The notes under the pieces: model-generated
What the model was told of the DNA's origin: nothing
The model's input: only the letters and a program-made list of their open reading frames with translations
Database searches by the model: none
Shown here: piece after piece, positions 1 through 4,719 of the stretch
Layout: each line of letters opens with the position of its first letter
Numbering within the stretch: position 1 is the stretch's first letter
Position numbers and translations under genes: made by a program
NCBI GenBank assembly: GCA_959022875.1
Contig: CAUFAM010000082.1
Location: 1 to 5,973, forward strand
Reading direction: 5' to 3'
DNA from: an uncultured Oscillospiraceae bacterium
GTDB taxonomy: Bacteria; Bacillota; Clostridia; Oscillospirales; Oscillospiraceae
DNA: 5,973 nucleotides

Positions 1-620
1 TCCGGTGGGCAGGGAAGGAGGAGGGGCGGTATATCATTGAGGATGACTATGACAGTGAATTTCGCTTTACAGGCCGTCCAATTCCAACCCTTCAGAGCAT
101 TGACCGGGAAGGAAAGGTGCTTTATGTAAACACGTTTTCCCGCACGCTGGCCCCTTCCCTGCGCATTAGCTATCTGGTTTTGCCCCGGGAGCTTCTGAAA
201 GAGTATGAGGGGCGTCTTGGTTTCTATTCCTCCACTGTCCCGGCCATTGAGCAGTATACCCTGGCCCTGTTTTTAGAGGAGGGGCACTTTGAGCGCCACT
301 TAAACCGCATGCGGGTGTTCTACCGCAACCGGAGAGACCAGGTGATCGCCGCCATCGGGCGAAGCCCTCTGGCCGGGCGGTGCCGGGTGCTGGGGGAGGA
401 GGCGGGCCTTCACTTTCTGCTGCGGCTGGATACCGAGCTGGAGGACGCGCAGCTGGAGAAGCTGGCCCGGGAGAAGGGGATCCGCCTGTCCTTTTTGAGC
501 CGGTATGAGCGCATGCCTGGGCGAGCCGGCGCCCACACCCTGGTGGTCAGCTATCCAGGCCTGGAGGAAGAGAAATTGGAGGCGGGCCTGGAGGTATTAG
601 CGCAGCTTTTAGACAAATGA
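1..620 (+). CDS. MocR-family (GntR/aminotransferase-like) regulator, C-terminal part
   Basis: This is the C-terminal 205 residues of a MocR/GabR/PdxR-type transcription factor, in which an N-terminal winged-helix DNA-binding domain is fused to a fold-type I aminotransferase-like domain. The start and DNA-binding part lie outside the window; about 260-280 residues should be missing if it has the usual family length. Near the beginning, RYIIEDDYDSEFRF (fragment residues 9-22) is the family's hallmark, with the Asp expected to contact the PLP pyridine nitrogen. Further on, NTFSRTLAPSLRISY (residues 43-57) matches the segment that normally reads TFSK, where Lys forms the Schiff base with PLP. Here that position is Arg47 (codon CGC at 141-143). 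The later phosphate-binding Arg54 is kept. The rest (to DK-stop) looks intact, including the YPGL segment near the end. Family members sense PLP or amino-acid-like effectors and often control vitamin B6 or GABA genes; the target here is unknown. It is convergent with ribU, with a shared hairpin between them. Confidence 0.88.
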   Translation, partial: RWAGKEEGRYIIEDDYDSEFRFTGRPIPTLQSIDREGKVLYVNTFSRTLAPSLRISYLVLPRELLKEYEGRLGFYSSTVPAIEQYTLALFLEEGHFERHLNRMRVFYRNRRDQVIAAIGRSPLAGRCRVLGEEAGLHFLLRLDTELEDAQLEKLAREKGIRLSFLSRYERMPGRAGAHTLVVSYPGLEEEKLEAGLEVLAQLLDK

Positions 621-624
621 GCGC

Positions 625-657
625 AAAAAAGCGAGGCAGATTGCTCTGCCTCGCTTT
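625..657. terminator. Bidirectional intrinsic terminator between convergent genes
   Basis: A perfect 13-bp inverted repeat (628-640 paired with 645-657) closes a four-base loop, TTGC. The stem is GC-rich in its core (GCGAGGCAGA). Read on the minus strand it is followed by six U residues (the A-run at 625-630), a textbook Rho-independent terminator for ribU, whose stop codon lies just beyond. Read on the plus strand only three U residues follow, so it is weaker for the MocR gene, which ends 7 bases before the structure. Confidence 0.85.
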
Positions 658-670
658 GAGCGGACGGTAC

Positions 671-1294
671 TCAGCGGTTGTTGCCGTGGAGGATGGGGGA
701 CAGGGGCTTGTAGACCAGAAAGCACAGGGCGGAGGTCAGCAGGCCCTTGACCAGGGTGAAGGGAGCGTTGAAGAGGATCAGGCACTCCAGCAGGCCGCCG
801 GAGGTGGGCCGGATCTCCCGGTACATGTTCAAAATGGCGTCGATGGGCATGAACTTGGTGTAGATGGGGTAGGAGATGTAGTAGTTCAGAGGCACAGACA
901 GGACGGCCATGACGACTGCGCCCACCAGAGCGCCTACCAGGGCACCCTTCCGGGACTTCATGTGCTGGTAGATGTAGCCGGCAGGGAAAACGAAGCAGGC
1001 GCCCAGCAGGAAGTTGCACAGCTCTCCGGCGCCGCCGGTGGAAGTGATGGTCAGGTGAATGAGATTTTTCACCAAACAGACCATTACGCCGTACACAGGC
1101 CCCAGACTGAAGGAGGCCAGCAGGGCGGGCAGCTCAGAGAAGTCCATCTGCACAAAGGAAGGGATGAGGAAGGGGATGGGAAAGTCCAGGAACATGAGCA
1201 TGAAGGCCACCGCGGAAAGCATGGCGGTGACGGCCAGGTTTCTGGCTCTGGTGTGACTGGCGGCGTGGGTGGTGGCTGCGACGGGGTTGGACAT
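671..1294 (-). CDS. ribU: RibU: riboflavin-binding S component of an ECF transporter
   Basis: This encodes a 207-residue integral membrane protein that binds riboflavin (and probably FMN or analogues) and works with the shared ECF energising module (EcfA, EcfA', EcfT), which is not in this window. Recognition rests on the segment FPIPFLIPSFVQMDFSELP (residues 38-56) followed by ALLASFSLGPVYG, and on the STGGAGELCNFLLGA stretch, both characteristic of Gram-positive RibU. Several hydrophobic segments cover most of the length, consistent with the six helices of S components. The N-terminal ARNLAVTAMLSAVAF helix carries the small Ala residues that S components use to meet EcfT. I chose the ATG at 1294 because AAGGAGT (1303-1309) sits 8 bases upstream. 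An in-frame ATG at 1336 would add 14 residues but lies in a leader hairpin with no matching ribosome binding site. An FMN riboswitch upstream independently supports the riboflavin assignment. The gene implies scavenging of vitamin B2. Confidence 0.93.
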   Translation of the reverse strand: MSNPVAATTHAASHTRARNLAVTAMLSAVAFMLMFLDFPIPFLIPSFVQMDFSELPALLASFSLGPVYGVMVCLVKNLIHLTITSTGGAGELCNFLLGACFVFPAGYIYQHMKSRKGALVGALVGAVVMAVLSVPLNYYISYPIYTKFMPIDAILNMYREIRPTSGGLLECLILFNAPFTLVKGLLTSALCFLVYKPLSPILHGNNR

Positions 1295-1406
1295 AAAAAA
1301 ACACTCCTTATTGATTTGATACACCCGGAAAGCCATGCCTTCCAGGTGTCAAAACAATTAAGGAGGTGCGCACGCACGCGCAACAATGCGCGTGAATTGT
1401 CTAACA
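1295..1406 (-). promoter_or_regulatory. ribU leader: putative RBS-sequestering expression platform
   Basis: This is the stretch between the FMN aptamer and the ribU start codon. In transcript order it holds: a GC-rich hairpin (1394-1387 with 1382-1375, loop of four); a CACCTCCTTA element (1368-1359); a second hairpin (1349-1340 with 1330-1321, one mismatch); and the ribU Shine-Dalgarno TAAGGAGTG (1310-1302). The CTCCTTA of the first element is exactly complementary to TAAGGAG of the Shine-Dalgarno over 7 bases, with two more pairs after a one-base bulge. That pairing would stack on the second hairpin and mask the ribosome binding site. No hairpin followed by a U-run is present, which argues for control of translation rather than termination. 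The pairings are read directly; the switching mechanism is inferred, and I did not find a convincing anti-anti-SD. Confidence 0.55.
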
Positions 1407-1527
1407 CATCTTCTTCCATCCGGACTATAACCGTTGGTCCCGGAGTTTCACCGAGTCAGCGGGCACAAACCTGTGCCCGGTCGCGGACTTTACCGCCAGT
1501 GGGGAATTTCACCCCGCCCTGAAGACA
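1407..1527 (-). promoter_or_regulatory. FMN riboswitch (RFN element) aptamer
   Basis: Read on the minus strand, this shows the conserved FMN aptamer blocks in order: GTCTTC and GAAGAT closing P1 (1526-1521 with 1413-1408); GGGGTGAAATTCCCC (P2); GGCGGTAAAGTCCGC (P3); GGGCACAGGTTTGTGCCC (P4); GACTCGGTGAAACTCCGG (P5); and AACGGTTATAGTCCGGATGG (P6), ending in the hallmark GGAAGAAGATG. All six helices around the multi-branched junction can be drawn. The element binds flavin mononucleotide and represses flavin synthesis or uptake genes when FMN is plentiful. Its placement directly before ribU, on the same strand, fits feedback control of riboflavin import. Confidence 0.96.
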
Positions 1528-1550
1528 TTCCTATCCAGTTGTTCGCTCGT

Positions 1551-1579
1551 ATTATACGCTCTGTCCGGGAAAAACGCAA
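1551..1579 (-). promoter_or_regulatory. Sigma-A-type promoter for the riboswitch-ribU transcript
   Basis: On the minus strand a perfect -10 hexamer TATAAT (1556-1551) lies 17 bases from a -35 TTGCGT (1579-1574), which keeps the TTG core of TTGACA. Transcription would start around 1543-1545, about 17-20 bases before the aptamer's P1 helix, which is just where a riboswitch promoter should be. An AT-rich stretch (1586-1634) upstream could act as an UP-like region. Confidence 0.75.
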
Positions 1580-1707
1580 CCCCCAGTTTTTATTTTTCTC
1601 AGACAAAGGAAAATGTGGACAAATTGAAAAAGTTTGACTTTCCCCCTATGCAAACGGAGAGAATTATATTAAAATAGGGGTCAAGAAAAATGACAGGAGT
1701 GGTACCA
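1580..1707 (+). promoter_or_regulatory. Divergent intergenic region carrying the pyrH upstream signals
   Basis: This AT-rich strip lies between the ribU promoter and the pyrH start and should contain the plus-strand operon promoter. No consensus pair with good spacing stands out. TTGAAA (1624-1629) has a poor -10 (TATGCA, 1647-1652) at 17 bases. TTGACT (1634-1639) is 25 bases from TATATT (1665-1670), which is too far. An inverted repeat CCCCTA/TAGGGG (1643-1648 and 1675-1680) flanks the AT-rich candidate -10 zone. The pyrH ribosome binding site AGGAG is at 1695-1699. Confidence 0.35.
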
Positions 1708-2421
1708 ATGGCACCAAAGTATAAACGCGTATTGTTAAAGATCAGCGGCGAGGCTCTGGCGGGAGAAAAGTCCCAGGGTCTTGACTTTAATGTCATCGGC
1801 AGTGTGTGCGATGTCGTAAGCAAATGTGTAGATATGGGCGTGCAGGTCGGCATTGTTGTGGGCGGCGGCAACTTCTGGCGCGGCGTCAAGGACGGCGGCG
1901 ACCGGATGGAGCGCGTCCGGGCCGACCACATGGGCATGCTGGCCACCGCTATCAATGCCCTGGCCGTGGCTGACGTTCTGGAGCAGAAGGGCGTAGAGGT
2001 CCGGGTCCAGACCGCCGTGGAGATGCGGGCCATGGCCGAGCCCTATATCCGTTCCCGTGCCATCCGCCACCTGGAGAAGGGCCGCGTGGTCATCTTCGGC
2101 TGCGGCACCGGCAACCCCTTCTTCTCCACCGACACCGCCGCAGTGCTCCGGGCCGCGGAGATTGACGCGGACGTGATTCTGCTGGCCAAGAATGTGGACG
2201 GCGTCTACTCTGCCGATCCTAAGAAGGATCCCAACGCGGTGAAGTACAGCAAGATCACCTATGATGAGGTGCTGGCCCAGCACCTGGCCGTGATGGATTC
2301 CACTGCCACCTCCCTGTCCATGGATAACAAGATTCCTGTGCTCCTCTTTGCTCTGAAGGACCCCGAGAATATCCTCCGGGCCATTATGGGTGAGGAGATC
2401 GGCACCATCGTGGGCGGCTGA
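1708..2421 (+). CDS. pyrH: UMP kinase (uridylate kinase)
   Basis: A 237-residue cytosolic enzyme of the amino-acid-kinase fold that phosphorylates UMP to UDP with ATP, feeding UTP/CTP and UDP-sugar supply. Bacterial PyrH is hexameric and usually activated by GTP and inhibited by UTP. Visible motifs are KISGEAL (residues 11-17) at the nucleotide end, GGGNFWRG (52-59), DHMGMLAT (73-80) at the UMP site, GTGNPFFSTDTAA (133-145) and AKNVDGVYSADP (160-171). All are complete and in the expected order. I chose the ATG at 1708 because AGGAG lies 8 bases before it and the protein then starts MAPKYKRVLLK, like its relatives. An upstream in-frame ATG at 1690 would add six residues (MTGVVP) with only a weaker AGGGG element ahead of it. 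It is the first gene of the plus-strand cluster, 38 bp before frr. Confidence 0.97.
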   Translation: MAPKYKRVLLKISGEALAGEKSQGLDFNVIGSVCDVVSKCVDMGVQVGIVVGGGNFWRGVKDGGDRMERVRADHMGMLATAINALAVADVLEQKGVEVRVQTAVEMRAMAEPYIRSRAIRHLEKGRVVIFGCGTGNPFFSTDTAAVLRAAEIDADVILLAKNVDGVYSADPKKDPNAVKYSKITYDEVLAQHLAVMDSTATSLSMDNKIPVLLFALKDPENILRAIMGEEIGTIVGG

Positions 2422-2459
2422 ACCGCTGCGGAAACAGAAACGGAAAGGAAGTAGAGCGT

Positions 2460-3014
2460 ATGAGCCCCGAGATGAAAGAATATGACCAGAAGATGCTGAA
2501 GACCATTGACGTGGTCAAGGCCAATTTTGCCTCTGTCCGGGCGGGCCGTGCCAACGCCGGTGTGCTGGACCGTATTTTGGTGGAGTACTACGGAACGCCC
2601 ACTCCTCTGAATCAGGTGGCGGCCATCTCTTCTCCGGATCCCCGGACGCTGGTGATCCAGCCCTGGGACGCAACCCTGCTCAAGGCCATTGAAAAAGCCA
2701 TTCAGACCTCTGATCTGGGCATTAACCCCCAGAATGACGGCCGTGTGGTTCGCCTGGCCTTCCCTCAGCTCACGGAGGAGCGCCGTAAGGATCTGACCAA
2801 GCAGGTGCGCAAGTATGGGGAAGACGGCAAGGTTGCCCTGCGCAACATCCGCCGGGACGCCATGGAAGACTTCAAGAAGATGAAGAAGAATTCCGAGATC
2901 ACCGAGGATGACCAGAAGAATCTGGAAAAGGAGCTCCAGGAGCTTACCGACAAGCGGTGCAAGGACATTGACGAGCTCACCGGCAAGAAGGAGACTGAGC
3001 TGATGGCGGTGTAA
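2460..3014 (+). CDS. frr: Ribosome recycling factor
   Basis: A 184-residue protein, the standard family length, that acts with EF-G to split post-termination 70S ribosomes so the subunits can be reused. The sequence shows the long-helix domain I in two halves, an N-terminal part with VRAGRANAGVLDRILVEYYG (residues 26-45) and a C-terminal charged helix rich in Glu and Lys. They flank the small beta domain II (about residues 31-105), which contains TPLNQVAAIS and LVIQPWD. RAGRA and the later LTEERRKDLTKQVRKYGEDG block are near-universal in the family. The start is clear: AAAGGAAG ends 8 bases before the ATG. It follows pyrH in the usual order. The 95-bp gap to uppS holds a strong palindrome. 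Confidence 0.98.
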   Translation: MSPEMKEYDQKMLKTIDVVKANFASVRAGRANAGVLDRILVEYYGTPTPLNQVAAISSPDPRTLVIQPWDATLLKAIEKAIQTSDLGINPQNDGRVVRLAFPQLTEERRKDLTKQVRKYGEDGKVALRNIRRDAMEDFKKMKKNSEITEDDQKNLEKELQELTDKRCKDIDELTGKKETELMAV

Positions 3015-3044
3015 GCCCGGCGCAGGTCAATATACAATGACGAT

Positions 3045-3087
3045 AAATACAGAATGCGGAATACGGTGTGTTCTGCATTCTGTATTT
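3045..3087. repeat. 20-bp palindromic hairpin in the frr-uppS gap
   Basis: Bases 3045-3064 pair with 3068-3087 without a bulge, giving 20 pairs (two of them G-U on the plus-strand RNA) around a three-base loop. The arms read AATACAGAATGC and GCATTCTGTATT and are clearly more AT-rich than the genes on both sides. Only four T residues (3085-3088) lie at the 3' edge, most of them inside the stem, so a strong terminator is unlikely. It may be an RNA processing or stability element, an attenuator, or a copy of a dispersed palindromic repeat. The structure is seen directly; the role is unknown. The uppS ribosome binding site lies 9 bases downstream and outside the stem. Confidence 0.7.
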
Positions 3088-3109
3088 TGAAGTGTAAGGA
3101 TGAGACTGT

Positions 3110-3856
3110 ATGCCTCTGTTTAGAAGAAAAGAGCAGCCCAGCACTGAGGTGGACTTTACCAAGCTCCCCCGGCACGTTGCCATCATCATGGACGGCAACG
3201 GCCGCTGGGCCAAAAAGCGGGGGCTGCCCCGTACGGCTGGCCATGCCGCCGGAGCGGAGACCTTCCGCACCATTGCCACCTACTGTAAAGAGATTGGCCT
3301 TGACTACCTCACCGTCTACGCCTTTTCCACGGAAAACTGGAAGCGGCCGGAGGAGGAGGTCTCCGCCATTATGGGCCTTTTGAAGAAGTATCTGCTGGAG
3401 GCCATCGGCCAGATGGAGCGGGACAAGGTAAAGATGGAATTCTTTGGAGACTTGTCCCCTCTGACCCCCGAACTGCGGGAGCTGTGCCAGCGTACCCGGG
3501 AGATTTCCAAGCACTATGATGGCTGCCAGGTAAACATCTGCCTCAATTATGGAGGCCGGGATGAGCTTATGCGCGCAGCCATGGCCTACGCCAAAGATTG
3601 CGTAGAGGGCAAGGCTGACCCCAACCACCTGACCCAGGACCAGTTTGGGCAGTACCTGTTCTCCAGGGGAGTTCCCGACCCGGATCTGGTGATCCGGCCC
3701 AGCGGGGAGCTGCGCCTTTCCAATTTTCTGCTGTGGCAGTCCGCCTATGCGGAATTCTACTTCACCGACGTGCTCTGGCCCGACTTCTCCAAAGAGGAGC
3801 TGCATAAGGCCATTGCGGCCTATCAGCACCGCAGCCGCCGGTTTGGAGGTGTATGA
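3110..3856 (+). CDS. uppS: Undecaprenyl diphosphate synthase (isoprenyl transferase)
   Basis: A 248-residue cis-prenyltransferase that adds eight isopentenyl units to farnesyl diphosphate to make C55 undecaprenyl diphosphate, the lipid carrier for peptidoglycan and other wall polymers. HVAIIMDGNGRWAKKRG (residues 22-38) contains the catalytic Asp28 that binds the diphosphate through magnesium. YAFSTENWKRP (about 70-80) is the second family block. The late block RPSGELRLSNFLLWQSAYAE holds the Arg and Ser residues that bind isopentenyl diphosphate; a Pro takes the place of the Thr often found after that first Arg. Length and motif order are normal. AAGGA (3096-3100) is 9 bases before the ATG. 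The gene ends one base before the cdsA start, so the two are probably translationally coupled. Confidence 0.98.
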   Translation: MPLFRRKEQPSTEVDFTKLPRHVAIIMDGNGRWAKKRGLPRTAGHAAGAETFRTIATYCKEIGLDYLTVYAFSTENWKRPEEEVSAIMGLLKKYLLEAIGQMERDKVKMEFFGDLSPLTPELRELCQRTREISKHYDGCQVNICLNYGGRDELMRAAMAYAKDCVEGKADPNHLTQDQFGQYLFSRGVPDPDLVIRPSGELRLSNFLLWQSAYAEFYFTDVLWPDFSKEELHKAIAAYQHRSRRFGGV

Positions 3857-3857
3857 G

Positions 3858-4676
3858 TTGGTAACACGGATTATTGTGGCGGTGGTGCTGGCTCCGCTGT
3901 TTTTTGTAGTGCTCTTTTTCCTGCCGCCTGTGTGGCTGGCAGTTCTGGTTGCGGCCATCAGCGCCATGGCTTCCTTTGAGCTTCTCCGGGCCACGAAGGT
4001 GGCCCATCACAATGGGATGTATTGTTACACCGCCCTGGCCGCTGCCGCCATTCCCATTGGCTGCTGGCTGGGATACGGCCTGGTGGTGACTCAGCTGGCA
4101 GCGCTGCTGCTGGTGGTGACCATCTTCTATATCGCCATCCGCCTCTATGATGAGGAACGGGCGGTGCGATTTGAAGACGTTCTGGTGTGCTTCTTCGGGG
4201 GACTGATGATCCCCCTGGCCCTGTCCGCCCTGGTGCTGCTCAAGGGAATGGAGCATGGACGGTATCTGGTTCTGCTGCCGGTGATCTGTGCCTTCCTCAC
4301 CGATGCAGGGGCATACTTTGCCGGAGTCTTTTTGGGAAAGCACCGGGGGATTACCAAAGTCAGCCCCAACAAGTCCCTGGAGGGCCACATCGGCGGAATC
4401 CTGTCCGGCGGTATTTTCCTTCTGCTGTATGGCATCATTCTGCAGCAGTTTGCGGGACTGCAGGTTTCCCTGCCCGTCATGGCGGTGTACGGACTTCTTG
4501 GCAGCGGAGTGACGGAGCTGGGCGATTTGTCCTTCTCCCTCATCAAGCGTCAGTTTGGCATTAAGGACTATGGCAATCTTCTCCCGGGGCACGGGGGCAT
4601 GCTGGACCGCTTTGATTCCATGACCTTTGCGGCCCCCTTGCTGCTCATTTTGGTGGAGCTGACCCCCGCCTTTTAA
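3858..4676 (+). CDS. cdsA: Phosphatidate cytidylyltransferase (CDP-diacylglycerol synthase)
   Basis: A polytopic membrane enzyme of 272 residues that makes CDP-diacylglycerol from phosphatidic acid and CTP, the branch point for phosphatidylglycerol, cardiolipin and related lipids. Multiple hydrophobic helices are evident, starting with VTRIIVAVVLAPLFFVVLFF. The C-terminal CdsA signature is complete at about residues 227-253: S-x-I-K-R, then K-D, then LPGHGGMLDRFD, with its metal-binding Asp residues present. The family-typical GAYFAG and KVSPNKSLEG blocks precede it. I set the start at TTG 3858: GGAGG (3845-3849) lies 8 bases before it and the protein then begins at its first transmembrane helix. 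A GTG at 3849 is in frame but overlaps the ribosome binding site, and no in-frame ATG exists nearby except far upstream inside uppS (3747). Confidence 0.95.
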   Translation: MVTRIIVAVVLAPLFFVVLFFLPPVWLAVLVAAISAMASFELLRATKVAHHNGMYCYTALAAAAIPIGCWLGYGLVVTQLAALLLVVTIFYIAIRLYDEERAVRFEDVLVCFFGGLMIPLALSALVLLKGMEHGRYLVLLPVICAFLTDAGAYFAGVFLGKHRGITKVSPNKSLEGHIGGILSGGIFLLLYGIILQQFAGLQVSLPVMAVYGLLGSGVTELGDLSFSLIKRQFGIKDYGNLLPGHGGMLDRFDSMTFAAPLLLILVELTPAF

Positions 4677-4719
4677 TAGGGTGAAAAAGATTTGCCACGT
4701 TTTACGAAGGTAACTTGTT

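Noticed and set aside
1295..1336. Upstream ATG for ribU adding 14 residues
   Set aside because: It falls within the leader hairpin, lacks a suitably spaced ribosome binding site, and would place the actual AAGGAGT element inside the gene.
617..1522. Long plus-strand reading frame (301 codons) opposite ribU and its riboswitch
   Set aside because: It runs antisense through ribU and the FMN aptamer, its translation is low-complexity (Gly, Gln, Val, His rich) and resembles no family, and it has no ribosome binding site. It is a shadow of the GC-rich minus-strand gene.
1690..1707. Upstream ATG for pyrH adding MTGVVP
   Set aside because: The strong AGGAG element lies between this ATG and the one at 1708, at ideal distance from the latter, and family proteins begin near the 1708 start.
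2765..3994. Minus-strand reading frame (409 codons) opposite frr, uppS and the start of cdsA
   Set aside because: It crosses the palindrome and three clear plus-strand genes, and its Ser/Arg-rich end mirrors the frr coding strand. No start signal or family resemblance.
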